NCBI GenBank assembly: GCA_015075545.1
Contig: JABTUC010000001.1
Coordinates: 62,001 to 126,000 of the forward strand
Reading direction: 5' to 3'
Length of the DNA stretch: 64,000 bases
Source: Ideonella sp.
GTDB lineage: Bacteria; Pseudomonadota; Gammaproteobacteria; Burkholderiales; Burkholderiaceae_C
Both the position numbers and the translations under genes were made by a program. The notes beneath the pieces were generated by a model. It was not told the origin of the DNA. It made no database searches and worked only from the letters and a program-made list of their open reading frames with translations. Positions 54,675-63,141 of the stretch are shown piece by piece (within the stretch, counting starts at the first letter, position 1; every line of letters starts with the position of its first letter).

Positions 54675-55421
54675 GTCGCCGCTGCGCGCCGGGCGCGCAA
54701 CGGCCGGTCGAAACCTGCGCAGGCCGTCGAGGTCGACCACCCGCACGCCGCCGTACTCGATGCGGATCACCGCGGCGGTCTGCAGAGCGTGCAGCGCCTG
54801 GTTGACCCGCTGTCGCGACACGCCGGCCAGGTAGCCGAGTTCCTGCTGCGTGATGCGCAGCAGATCGCCGACGCCCGGATAGAGCACCGGGTGGAACAGC
54901 GACGCCAGGCTGCGCGCCACCCGCATGTCGGGGTCGCTCATGCGGTCGATCTCGCGCGCGGCGATGAACTGGCCGAGCCGCTCGTTGAGCTGGCGCATGA
55001 CGAAGCGGTTGAAGCCGATCGAGCGCTCGACCAGCCAGTCGAACGTCGCCACCGAGATGCCGGCCACCAGGCTCCTGCGCAGCGCCTGGATGTTGTAGCG
55101 GTACGGCTCGTGCTTCAGACAGGTACCCTCGCCGAACCAGCCGCCCGGCGGCAGACCGGTGAACGTGATCGGCAGGCCCAGTTCGCTGTCGTTGCTCATC
55201 TTGAGCAGGCCGTCGATGACGCCGAACCAGTACGTCACGGGCCGCCCGACGCGACACACGTACTCGCCGGCGTCGGCCTGCAGCACGCGCATGTCGGCCG
55301 CCGCCACCTGGGCCTCGTGCGGCGCCAGCGCGGCCAGCCACGGCACGCCGGCCAGTTCGCTGGCGGTGGGCGCACGCGAGCGGGCCAGCATGGCCGACGC
55401 GGACGACGAGGTGCGGGTCAC
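54597..55421 (-). CDS. Crp/Fnr-family transcriptional regulator
   Basis: 274 residues. The cyclic-nucleotide-binding-type beta-roll (about 30-150, with GRPVTYWFGVIDGLLKMS and GGWFGEGTCL) lacks the cAMP-contact RE/TS set of Crp and the Fnr cysteines, so the ligand is unknown. The C-terminal winged helix reads ITQQELGYLAGVSRQRVNQAL. The last 35 residues are an unconserved basic extension overlapping the hydroxylase gene. The GTG at 55421 was taken; an ATG at 55391 is possible. It is divergent from the acyl-CoA ligase operon, which it may control. Confidence 0.88.
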   Translation of the reverse strand: MTRTSSSASAMLARSRAPTASELAGVPWLAALAPHEAQVAAADMRVLQADAGEYVCRVGRPVTYWFGVIDGLLKMSNDSELGLPITFTGLPPGGWFGEGTCLKHEPYRYNIQALRRSLVAGISVATFDWLVERSIGFNRFVMRQLNERLGQFIAAREIDRMSDPDMRVARSLASLFHPVLYPGVGDLLRITQQELGYLAGVSRQRVNQALHALQTAAVIRIEYGGVRVVDLDGLRRFRPAVARPARSGDSSPTATTAVAADRRGGTEKAIPEGR

Positions 55422-55453
55422 TCGGGAAACACCGATGGGGGTGGACCCTAGGA

Positions 55454-55471
55454 TTGTCGTCAGACCGACAA
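55454..55471. promoter_or_regulatory. Inverted repeat between the crp-like gene and the CoA-ligase operon
   Basis: TTGTCG-N6-CGACAA, a perfect 6-bp dyad centred in the 110-bp divergent spacer. Its total length (18 bp) fits a Crp/Fnr-type dimer site, though the half-site is not TGTGA or TTGAT. It is a candidate operator for both directions. Confidence 0.4.
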
Positions 55472-55531
55472 CCTGGCGTCAAACCTTCGGCCTAGCATCG
55501 AGGCCCGAGCCTGCGCTTTGGAGTTTCGAGC

Positions 55532-57478
55532 GTGCAGACCACCTTTCCGCAACTGATGTGGACTCATGCGTCGCAGCGACCCGATGCACCGGCGCTGCGC
55601 GAGAAGAGCTTCGGCATCTGGCAGACGATCACCTGGGCGCAGCTCGGCGTGCTGGTGCGCGAGCTGACGTGCGGCCTCGCCGAAGCCGGGCTGAAGCGCG
55701 GCGAGCACGTGGTGGTGATCGGCGAGAACCGGCCGCGGCTGTATGCCGCGATGCTGGCGGCGCAGTCGCTGGGCGCGATTCCGGTGCCGCTGTACCAGGA
55801 CGCAGTGGCTGCCGAGTTCGTGTTCCCGATCAACAACGCCGAGGTGCGCTTCGCCATCGTCGAAGACCAGGAGCAGGTCGACAAGCTGCTCGAGCTGCGC
55901 GAGCAGTGCCCGCAGCTCGCTCGCATCTGGTACGACGACCCGCGCGGCCTGCGCCACTACCGCGAAACTGGGCTTGCCCCGCTCGATGGCCTGATCGAGA
56001 CCGGCCGCGCCTACGACGCCGCGCACCCGGGCTTCCACGACTCGGAGGTCGCCGCCGGCAAGCCCGACGACGTGGCGGCGATGTTCTTCACCTCGGGCAC
56101 CACCGGCAACCCCAAGGGCGTGGTGCACACGCACTTCACGCTGCTCGACCGCGCCGCTGCCGGCAAGGCATTCGACAAGCTCACCGAACGCGAGGAGGTG
56201 CTGGCCTACATGCCGCCCGCGTGGATCGGCCAGAACATCTTCAGCTATGCGCAGTGGCTGGCCTGCGGCTACATCGTCAACTGCCCCGAGTCGGCCGCCA
56301 CGGTGATGATCGACCTCAAGGAGATCGGGCCGACCTACTACTTCGCACCGCCGCGAATCTTCGAGAGTCTGCTGACCAGCGTGACGATCCGCATGGAGGA
56401 CGCCTCGCGCCTGAAGAAATGGCTCTACCGCACGTGCATGGCGGTGGCGCGGCGCGTCGGCCCCGCGCTGATGGACGGCAAGCCGGTGTCATGGCCCGAC
56501 CGCCTGAAGTACCGGCTCGGCGACTGGTTCATCTTCGGTCCACTGCGCAACACGCTGGGCTTCTCGCGCGTGCGCGTGGCCTACACCGCGGGCGAGGCGA
56601 TCGGGCCCGACCTGTTCACCTTCTACCGCTCGATCGGCATCAACCTGAAGCAGCTCTACGGGCAGACCGAGACCGCGGTGTTCGTGTGCATCCAGCCCGA
56701 CCACGAAGTCAAGGCCGACACCGTGGGCGTGCCGATCGACGGCGTCGAGATCAAGGTCACCGACTCCGGCGAGATCCTCGTCAAGTCGCCTGGCTTGTTG
56801 AAGCAGTACTACAAGAACCCGGCCGCGACGGCCGAGGTGCTGACCGGCGACGGCTGGTACCACACCGGCGACGCCGGTTTCCTCGATGCCGGTGGCCACC
56901 TGAAGATCATCGATCGCGCCAAGGACGTCGGCCGCCTCCTCGGCGGCCCCCACTCCGGTGCGCTGTTCGCGCCGAAGTACGTCGAGAACAAGCTGAAGTT
57001 CTTTCCGTTCGTCAAGGAGGCTGTGGCCTTCGGCGACCGGCGCGAGAAGGTGTGCGCGTTCATCAACATCGACTTCGACGCGGTGGGCAACTGGGCCGAG
57101 AAGCGCAACCTGCCGTACGCCGGCTACCCCGACCTCGCGGGCAAGCCCGAGGTCTACGAGCTTGTGCGCGGCTGCGTCGAGCAGGTGAACGCCGACCTGG
57201 CTGCCGACGACAAACTCGCCGGCAGCCAGATCAGCCGCTTCCTGATCCTGCACAAGGAGCTCGATGCCGACGACGGCGAGCTGACGCGCACGCGCAAGGT
57301 GCGTCGCAGCCACATCGCCGAGAAGTACCAGGTGCTGCTCGACGCGCTGTACGGCGGCAAGAGCGAGCAGTTCATCGAGACGGCGGTCAAGTTCGAGGAC
57401 GGCCGCAGCGGCAGCGTGTCGGCGACGCTGAAGATCGCCGACGTCAAGACCTTCCCGCCGATGAAGCGCGCGGCATGA
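55532..57478 (+). CDS. AMP-forming acyl-CoA synthetase
   Basis: 648 residues of the long-chain/aryl acyl-CoA synthetase family, activating a carboxylic acid to its CoA thioester through an acyl-AMP. The P-loop is FTSGTTGNPKGVV near residue 190, YGQTET is the adenine motif, and GWYHTGDAGF with IIDRAKDVGRL forms the hinge. The start is GTG at 55532. It leads a transport operon (livGHMKF), so the substrate is probably the imported acid. This type of ligase plus LivFGHMK cluster is known for aromatic or branched acids in Burkholderiales and Rhodopseudomonas (family knowledge; the exact substrate is unknown). Confidence 0.92.
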   Translation: MQTTFPQLMWTHASQRPDAPALREKSFGIWQTITWAQLGVLVRELTCGLAEAGLKRGEHVVVIGENRPRLYAAMLAAQSLGAIPVPLYQDAVAAEFVFPINNAEVRFAIVEDQEQVDKLLELREQCPQLARIWYDDPRGLRHYRETGLAPLDGLIETGRAYDAAHPGFHDSEVAAGKPDDVAAMFFTSGTTGNPKGVVHTHFTLLDRAAAGKAFDKLTEREEVLAYMPPAWIGQNIFSYAQWLACGYIVNCPESAATVMIDLKEIGPTYYFAPPRIFESLLTSVTIRMEDASRLKKWLYRTCMAVARRVGPALMDGKPVSWPDRLKYRLGDWFIFGPLRNTLGFSRVRVAYTAGEAIGPDLFTFYRSIGINLKQLYGQTETAVFVCIQPDHEVKADTVGVPIDGVEIKVTDSGEILVKSPGLLKQYYKNPAATAEVLTGDGWYHTGDAGFLDAGGHLKIIDRAKDVGRLLGGPHSGALFAPKYVENKLKFFPFVKEAVAFGDRREKVCAFINIDFDAVGNWAEKRNLPYAGYPDLAGKPEVYELVRGCVEQVNADLAADDKLAGSQISRFLILHKELDADDGELTRTRKVRRSHIAEKYQVLLDALYGGKSEQFIETAVKFEDGRSGSVSATLKIADVKTFPPMKRAA

Positions 57479-57504
57479 GCCATCGCCGGGCCGCCCCAAG
57501 ATGG

Positions 57505-57547
57505 CTCGCTCCCCCTCGGGGGGACGGCGCCGCAGGCGCCAAGGGGG
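57505..57547 (+). repeat. GC hairpin element between the ligase and livG
   Basis: Two adjacent stems: CCCC(CTCG)GGGG at 57511-57522 and GGCGCC(GCA)GGCGCC at 57526-57540, followed by AAGGGGGCCAC and the livG ATG. The outer CCCCC and GGGGG runs can also pair around the second stem. The wording resembles a dispersed intergenic repeat common in Burkholderiales (recollection, not checked). Confidence 0.45.
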
Positions 57548-57551
57548 CCAC

Positions 57552-58340
57552 ATGAATCAGGCCCGCCGCATCGGCGACGTCGTGCTCGACGTGCGCAACA
57601 TCAGCCTGAACTTCGGTGGCGTGAAGGCGCTCTCCGACATCAGCTTCGACGTGCGCGAGCACGAGGTGCGCGCGATCATCGGCCCCAACGGCGCCGGCAA
57701 GAGCAGCATGCTCAACTGCATCAACGGCGTCTACCAGCCGCAGCACGGCAGCATCACCTTCCGCGGCCGCACCTTCCAGCACATGAACTCGCGCCAGGTG
57801 GCCGAGATGGGCATCGCGCGCACGTTCCAGAACCTGGCCCTGTTCAAGGGCATGAACGTGATCGACAACCTGATGTCGGGCCGCAACCTCAAGATGAAGA
57901 GCAACCTGTTCGCGCAGGCCTTCAGGCTGCCCGGCGCGCAGCGCGAGGAGATGGCGCACCGCGCGTTCGTCGAGCGCATCATCGACTTCCTCGAGATCCA
58001 GGCCTACCGCAAGACGCCGGTGGGGCGCCTGCCCTACGGCCTGCAGAAGCGCGTCGACCTCGGCCGCGCGCTGGCGATGGAGCCGCAGGTGCTGCTGCTC
58101 GACGAGCCGATGGCCGGCATGAACGTCGAGGAGAAGCAGGACATGTGTCGTTTCGTGCTCGACGTCAACGACGAGTTCGGCACCACCATCGTGCTGATCG
58201 AGCACGACATGGGCGTGGTGATGGACATCTCCGACCGCGTGGTGGTGCTCGACTACGGGCGAAAGATCGGCGACGGGGTGCCCGACGAGGTGCGCGCCAA
58301 CCCCGACGTGATCAGCGCCTACCTCGGCACGGTGCACTGA
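57552..58340 (+). CDS. livG: Branched-chain/aromatic acid-type ABC transporter ATPase LivG
   Basis: 262 residues. Walker A GPNGAGKSS, the long LivG insert (SGRNLKMKSNLFAQAF), signature LPYGLQKRVDLGRAL and Walker B LLLDEPMAGM. It is one of two ATPases of a LivFGHMK-type importer (HAAT family). Hydrophobic amino acids or aromatic/organic acids are the usual substrates; context with CoA ligases favours an acid. Confidence 0.93.
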   Translation: MNQARRIGDVVLDVRNISLNFGGVKALSDISFDVREHEVRAIIGPNGAGKSSMLNCINGVYQPQHGSITFRGRTFQHMNSRQVAEMGIARTFQNLALFKGMNVIDNLMSGRNLKMKSNLFAQAFRLPGAQREEMAHRAFVERIIDFLEIQAYRKTPVGRLPYGLQKRVDLGRALAMEPQVLLLDEPMAGMNVEEKQDMCRFVLDVNDEFGTTIVLIEHDMGVVMDISDRVVVLDYGRKIGDGVPDEVRANPDVISAYLGTVH

Positions 58341-58348
58341 AGGTCTCG

Positions 58349-59278
58349 ATGGGCTTCTTCCTCGAAACGCTGATCGGCGGCCTGATGACCGGCATGCTCT
58401 ATTCGCTGGTCGCGCTCGGCTTCGTGCTGATCTTCAAGGCCTCGGGCGTCTTCAACTTCGCGCAGGGCGCGATGGTGCTGTTCGCCGCGCTGGCGATGGC
58501 GCGCTTCTCCGAGTGGATTCCACAGGTGCTGCACTTCGACATCAAGCTGCTCGACAACCTGGTGGCGTTCGCCGCCGCGCTGGCGCTGATGATCGCGGTG
58601 GCGTGGCTGATCGAGCGCCTGTGCCTGCGCAAGCTCGTCAACCAGGAGGGCGTGACGCTGCTGATGGCCACGCTGGGCATCAGCTACTTCATGGACGGCT
58701 TCGGCCAGACCATCTTCGGCAGCGACATCTACAAGATCGACATCGGCCTGCCGAAGGACCCGATCTTCCTGCTCGAGAGCGTGTTCCAGGGCGGCATCCT
58801 GGTGGGCAAGGAAGACCTCTACGCCGCCGCGATCGCCGCCGCGCTGGTGATCGCGCTGGCGGCGTTCTTCCAGTACACGTCGACCGGCCGCGCGCTGCGC
58901 GCGGTGGCCGACGACCACCAGGCCGCGCAGTCGATCGGCATTCCGCTGTCGCGGGTGTGGGTGATCGTCTGGAGCGTCGCCGGCTTCGCCGCGCTGGTGG
59001 CCGGCATGATCTGGGGCAGCAAGCTCGGCGTGCAGTTCTCGCTCGCGGTGCTGGCGCTGAAGGCGCTGCCGGTGGTGATCCTCGGCGGGCTGACCTCGGT
59101 GCCCGGGGCGATCGTCGGCGGGCTGATCGTCGGCACCGGCGAAAAGTTGTCCGAGGTCTTCATCGGCCCGCTGGTCGGCGGCGGCATCGAGATCTGGTTC
59201 GGCTACGTGCTCGTGCTGCTGGTGCTGCTGGTGCGCCCGCAGGGGTTGTTCGGCGAAAGAATCATTGATCGCGTATGA
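58349..59278 (+). CDS. livH: ABC transporter permease LivH
   Basis: A 309-residue inner-membrane permease with about eight helices. The N-terminus MGFFLETLIGGLMTGMLYSLVALGF is typical of LivH, as is the late ALPVVILGGLTSVPGAIVGG loop. It ends GERIIDRV; the same last residues IIDRV plus stop are encoded again 92 nt further on (59350-59370), past a large hairpin. Confidence 0.93.
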   Translation: MGFFLETLIGGLMTGMLYSLVALGFVLIFKASGVFNFAQGAMVLFAALAMARFSEWIPQVLHFDIKLLDNLVAFAAALALMIAVAWLIERLCLRKLVNQEGVTLLMATLGISYFMDGFGQTIFGSDIYKIDIGLPKDPIFLLESVFQGGILVGKEDLYAAAIAAALVIALAAFFQYTSTGRALRAVADDHQAAQSIGIPLSRVWVIVWSVAGFAALVAGMIWGSKLGVQFSLAVLALKALPVVILGGLTSVPGAIVGGLIVGTGEKLSEVFIGPLVGGGIEIWFGYVLVLLVLLVRPQGLFGERIIDRV

Positions 59279-59299
59279 AATACGCGGTCAATGATTCTT
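59257..59299 (+). other. 20-bp stem-loop across the livH stop codon
   Basis: AAGAATCATTGATCGCGTAT (59257-59276) pairs with 59280-59299, a 20-bp stem with a single G-T pair and a 3-nt GAA loop. The livH TGA lies at the tip. It is a very strong mRNA structure, or an inserted palindromic element. Confidence 0.8.
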
Positions 59300-59309
59300 C
59301 GGCGCAGGC

Positions 59310-59328
59310 TAACTTGCGAAGCAAGTTA
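59310..59328 (+). other. Second hairpin in the livH-livM spacer
   Basis: TAACTTGC(GAA)GCAAGTTA, a perfect 8-bp stem with the same GAA loop as its neighbour. Flanking GGCGC and GCGCC can extend the structure. Confidence 0.7.
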
Positions 59329-59373
59329 AGCGAAGCGCGCCGTAGCCAAAAGATCATCGACCGAGTCTGAACA

Positions 59374-60438
59374 ATGCTGTACAGAGAGAACGGCCAGTTC
59401 AAGACGACCTACGCGGCCGACCAGCAGATCTTTCCGATCGCGCAGGACCGCGTGCTCATCGCCGCGCTGCTGGCGCTGGCATTCGTGGTCACGCCGCTGC
59501 TGGCCAGCGAGTACCTGCTGCGCGCGATCCTGATCCCGTTCCTGATCCTGTCGCTGGCCGCGCTCGGGCTCAACATCCTCACCGGCTACTGCGGGCAGAT
59601 CTCGCTGGGCACCGGCGGCTTCATGGCGGTGGGCGCCTACGCGGCCTACAACTTCACCGTGCGCATCGACGGCATGCCGCTGGTGGCAGCCATCCTGCTG
59701 GGCGGTCTGTGCGCCACCGTGGTCGGTGTGGTGTTCGGCATCCCGAGCCTGCGCATCAAGGGGCTGTACCTGGCGGTGACGACGCTGGCGGCGCAGTTCT
59801 TCTGCGACTGGGCGTTCCTGCGCATCAAGTGGTTCACCAACTACTCGTCGTCGGGGTCGGTCAGCGTCAGCGACCTCAGGCTGTTCGGCTGGACCCTCGA
59901 CACGCCGGCCGAGAAGTACCTGTTCTGCCTGGGCTTCGTCGCGCTGTTCGCGCTGCTGGCGAAGAACCTCGTGCGCAGCCACATCGGACGCGAGTGGATG
60001 GCCATCCGCGACATGGACGTGGCCGCCGCGGTGATCGGCATCCGGCCGGTGTACGCCAAGCTCACCGCGTTCGCGGTCAGCTCGTTCTTTGTCGGCGTGG
60101 CCGGCGCGCTGTGGGGCTTCGTGCACCTCGGGGCCTGGGAGCCGGCGGCGTTCAACATCGACCGCTCGTTCCAGCTGCTGTTCATGGTGATCATCGGCGG
60201 GCTCGGTTCGATCATGGGCAGCTTCTTCGGTGCGGCGTTCATCGTGGTGCTGCCGATCGTGCTCGACAACCTGCCGTACTGGTTCGACATCCCGATCGAC
60301 ACCGCGCTGGCCGCGCACCTGACCTTCATCATCTTCGGCACCCTGATCGTGTTCTTCCTGATCGTCGAGCCGCACGGGCTGGCACGCCTGTGGTCGATCG
60401 GCAAGGAGAAGCTGCGGCTGTGGCCTTTCCCGCACTGA
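59374..60438 (+). CDS. livM: ABC transporter permease LivM
   Basis: A 354-residue inner-membrane permease with about nine to ten helices. The LivM blocks are LGLNILTGYCGQISLGTGGFMAVGAY, REWMAIRDMDVAAAVIGI (the ATPase-contact loop) and MVIIGGLGSIMGSFFGA. The short cytoplasmic N-terminus MLYRENGQFKTTYAADQQIF is typical of this acid-transport subgroup. It is separated from livH by a hairpin-filled 95-bp spacer. Confidence 0.93.
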   Translation: MLYRENGQFKTTYAADQQIFPIAQDRVLIAALLALAFVVTPLLASEYLLRAILIPFLILSLAALGLNILTGYCGQISLGTGGFMAVGAYAAYNFTVRIDGMPLVAAILLGGLCATVVGVVFGIPSLRIKGLYLAVTTLAAQFFCDWAFLRIKWFTNYSSSGSVSVSDLRLFGWTLDTPAEKYLFCLGFVALFALLAKNLVRSHIGREWMAIRDMDVAAAVIGIRPVYAKLTAFAVSSFFVGVAGALWGFVHLGAWEPAAFNIDRSFQLLFMVIIGGLGSIMGSFFGAAFIVVLPIVLDNLPYWFDIPIDTALAAHLTFIIFGTLIVFFLIVEPHGLARLWSIGKEKLRLWPFPH

Positions 60439-60523
60439 CGTCTTCGATCCATGCTTTTTCGCGCGCACACCTTCGGGTGGCGGACCCGTCTGTGAAGCAG
60501 ACCTGAACCTGGAGGCAGACCCC

Positions 60524-61855
60524 ATGAAACCGAAGTCCCTGGCACTGGCAGCGGCCCTCGCGGCCGCCGGAGCGACCACCGCGCTGAGCCCGGCGCCTGC
60601 ATACGCGCAGGCCAAGGAGCAGTTCTTCCCTGCACTGGTGTACCGCACCGGCGCCTATGCGCCCAACGGCGTGCCGTTCGCCAACGGCTACGTCGACTAC
60701 CTCAAGTACGTCAACGCCAAGGGCGGCATCAACGGCGTCAAGATCGTCTACGAAGAGTGCGAGACCGGCTACGCCACCGACAAGGGCGTCGAGTGCTACG
60801 AGCGCCTGAAGGGCAAGCACGGCGGCGCCACCGTGTTCCAGCCGCTGTCCACCGGCATCACCTTCGCGCTCACCGACAAGGCGCCTGGCGACAAGATTCC
60901 GCTGATCACCGCGGGCTACGGCCGCGCCGATTCGGCCGACGGCATGGAGTTCAAGTGGAACTTCCCGCTGATGGGCACCTACTGGACGGCCGCCGACGTG
61001 CTGGTGCAGCACGTCGCCAAGCTCGAAGGCGGCAAGCTCAAAGGCAAGAAGATCGCGCTCGTCTACCACGACAGCCCCTACGGCAAGGAGCCGATCGCAC
61101 TGCTGCAGGAGCGCTCCAAGCTCGACGGTTTCGAGCTGATGCTGCTGCCGGTGGCGCACCCCGGCGTGGAGCAGAAGGCCACCTGGCTGCAGATCCGCCA
61201 GAACCGGCCCGACTACGTGTTCCTGTGGGGCTGGGGCGTGATGAACTCGGCCGCGCTGAAGGAGGCGGTGGCCACCGGCTATCCGCGCGACAAGATGTAC
61301 GGCGTGTGGTGGTCGGGCGCCGAGCCCGACGTCAAGGACGTCGGCGCCGGTGCCAAGGGCTACCACTCGCTGGCGATGCAGCACAGCGCCGAGCCCAATT
61401 CGAAGATCGTGCAGGAGGTCCTGAAGACGCTGCACGCCAAGGGCGAGGGCACCGGCCCGAAGGAAGAGGTCGGCCAGGTGCTCTACATGCGCGGCCTGAT
61501 CTCGTCGATGCTCGGCGTCGAGGGCGTCAAGCGCGCGCAGGAGCGCTACGGCAAGGGCAAGGTGATGACCGCCGAGCAGGCACGATGGGGCTACGAGAAC
61601 CTGGCGCTCGACCAGAAGAAGCTCGACGCGCTCGGCTTCGCCGGCGTGATGCGCCCGATCAGCACCTCGTGCGCCGACCACATGGGCGCGTCGTGGGCGC
61701 GCATCCAGACCTGGGACGGTGCCAAGTGGAACGTCGGCTCCGAGTGGTACCAGGCCGACGAAGCGATCATCAAGCCGCTGGTGCGGGCCTCGGCCGACAA
61801 GTACGCGGCCGAGAAGAAGATTCCGCGGCGCGATCCGGCGGATTGCCAGTCGTGA
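60524..61855 (+). CDS. livK: Periplasmic substrate-binding protein of the Liv-type transporter
   Basis: A 443-residue type I periplasmic binding protein (Peripla_BP_6). The signal peptide ends PAPAYA before QAKEQFF. Landmarks are FANGYVDYLKYVNAKGGINGVKI, STGITFALTDKAPGDKIPLI, and the C-terminal Cys pair (CADHM and DPADCQS), which may form a disulphide. A CTGGAGG ribosome site lies upstream. It is longer than amino-acid LivK/LivJ, as is usual for the aromatic/organic-acid group. The symbol is used in the broad sense. Its stop codon lies in the first of four downstream hairpins. Confidence 0.9.
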   Translation: MKPKSLALAAALAAAGATTALSPAPAYAQAKEQFFPALVYRTGAYAPNGVPFANGYVDYLKYVNAKGGINGVKIVYEECETGYATDKGVECYERLKGKHGGATVFQPLSTGITFALTDKAPGDKIPLITAGYGRADSADGMEFKWNFPLMGTYWTAADVLVQHVAKLEGGKLKGKKIALVYHDSPYGKEPIALLQERSKLDGFELMLLPVAHPGVEQKATWLQIRQNRPDYVFLWGWGVMNSAALKEAVATGYPRDKMYGVWWSGAEPDVKDVGAGAKGYHSLAMQHSAEPNSKIVQEVLKTLHAKGEGTGPKEEVGQVLYMRGLISSMLGVEGVKRAQERYGKGKVMTAEQARWGYENLALDQKKLDALGFAGVMRPISTSCADHMGASWARIQTWDGAKWNVGSEWYQADEAIIKPLVRASADKYAAEKKIPRRDPADCQS

Positions 61856-61957
61856 TCGGCGGAGCCGATCACGCTGGCAGTCTCTGACTGCCGCATGTGT
61901 CGGGGTGGGCTCCTGACGGAGCCCTCTTCGAAGCGCCGGGTACGACGCTTCGAAGAG
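61851..61957 (+). other. Four consecutive stem-loops between livK and livF
   Basis: Hairpin 1: CGTGATCGGC(GGA)GCCGATCACG, 61851-61873, contains the livK TGA. Hairpin 2: GGCAGTC(TCT)GACTGCC, 61876-61892. Hairpin 3: GGGCTCC(TGAC)GGAGCCC, 61907-61924. Hairpin 4: CTCTTCGAAGCG, a 10-nt loop, CGCTTCGAAGAG, 61924-61957. All stems are perfect, unrelated to each other, and fill nearly the whole spacer. They probably block 3' exonucleases and raise the level of the binding-protein mRNA over livF. Confidence 0.85.
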
Positions 61958-61973
61958 TCCAGAGTCAAGCGCC

Positions 61974-62786
61974 ATGTCTGCTGAGAACGTTCTGCTCAAC
62001 GTCAACGGCATCGAGGTCATCTACAACCACGTGATCCTCGTGCTGAAGGGCGTGTCGCTGCAGGTGAGCGAGGGCCGCATCGTCGCGCTGCTCGGCGGCA
62101 ACGGCGCGGGCAAGACGACGACGCTGCGCGCGGTGAGCAACCTGCTGGCCGGCGAGCGCGGCGAGGTGACCAAGGGCTCGATCGAACTGCGCGGCGAGCG
62201 CATCGAGAAACTCAGCACCGCCGACATGGTCGAGCGCGGCGTGATCCAGGTGATGGAGGGCCGCCACTGCTTCGCGCACCTGACGATCGAGGAGAACCTG
62301 CTCACCGGCGCCTACACGCGCAAGGACGGCAAGGCCGCCGTCTCGGCCACGCTCGACAAGGTCTACGGCTACTTCCCGCGGCTGAAGCAGCGCCGCGGCT
62401 CGCAGGCGGCCTACACCTCGGGCGGCGAGCAGCAGATGTGCGCGATCGGCCGCGCGCTGATGGCCAACCCGAAGATGGTGCTGCTCGACGAGCCGTCGAT
62501 GGGGCTGGCGCCGCAGATCGTGCAGGAGGTGTTCGAGATCGTGCGCGACTTGAACACCAAGGAGCGCGTCACCTTCCTGCTGGCCGAGCAGAACACCAAC
62601 ATGGCGCTGCGCTACGCCGACTACGGCTACATCCTCGAGAACGGCCGCGTCGTGATGGACGGCAAGGCGGCCGACCTGCGCGAGAACGAGGACGTCAAGG
62701 AGTTCTACCTCGGCATGGGCGGGGCCGACCGCAAGAGCTTCCGCGACGTCAAGAGCTACAAGCGCCGCAAGCGCTGGCTGGCATGA
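61974..62786 (+). CDS. livF: ABC transporter ATPase LivF
   Basis: 270 residues. Walker A GGNGAGKTT, the LivF signature YTSGGEQQMCAIGRALMA, Walker B MVLLDEPSMGLAP and the H-loop-region LLAEQNTNMAL. It has a longer C-terminus (KSFRDVKSYKRRKRWLA) than amino-acid LivF proteins. It is the second ATPase of the importer and completes the GHMKF set. Confidence 0.93.
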   Translation: MSAENVLLNVNGIEVIYNHVILVLKGVSLQVSEGRIVALLGGNGAGKTTTLRAVSNLLAGERGEVTKGSIELRGERIEKLSTADMVERGVIQVMEGRHCFAHLTIEENLLTGAYTRKDGKAAVSATLDKVYGYFPRLKQRRGSQAAYTSGGEQQMCAIGRALMANPKMVLLDEPSMGLAPQIVQEVFEIVRDLNTKERVTFLLAEQNTNMALRYADYGYILENGRVVMDGKAADLRENEDVKEFYLGMGGADRKSFRDVKSYKRRKRWLA

Positions 62787-62836
62787 ACCACCCCCTGCGT
62801 TGTTTGCGGTCGTGGCAAATGCCCTGAGGCCCGAGC

Positions 62837-63130
62837 ATGCCTGACGACTTCGGCTTCGCGCCGCCACCGTTCGACGCCGGGCAGTCGCTGCTGCAACTGC
62901 AGCGCGCGCTGCGCGACTGCAAGCTGAGCGGCCGCGGCAAGGGTTTCGAGCTGCGTGGCAAGGCGGTGGTCGAGCTGGAGGCGCGCGACGGCGCCGTGGC
63001 CGCGCGCGTGGCGCGACGCCTGGCCGCCACCCCCGAGTGGGACGCCTTCACGGTGAAGAACGCCGCCGACCAGCGCAAGCTGATCGACGAGGTGAAGAAG
63101 CGGCTGGCGCGCTGGACCGACGAGGATTGA
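62837..63130 (+). CDS. Small conserved-looking protein of unknown function
   Basis: 97 residues between livF and the PaaK-like gene, MPDDFGFAPPPFDAGQSLLQ onward. It looks like a single alpha/beta domain with basic helices (QRALRDCKLSGRGKGFELRG, AADQRKLIDEVKKRLARW). There is no signal peptide or membrane segment. Its place in the operon suggests a role with the CoA ligase or transporter, but I do not recognise the family. Confidence 0.7.
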   Translation: MPDDFGFAPPPFDAGQSLLQLQRALRDCKLSGRGKGFELRGKAVVELEARDGAVAARVARRLAATPEWDAFTVKNAADQRKLIDEVKKRLARWTDED

Positions 63131-63141
63131 ACGGAGGATCG

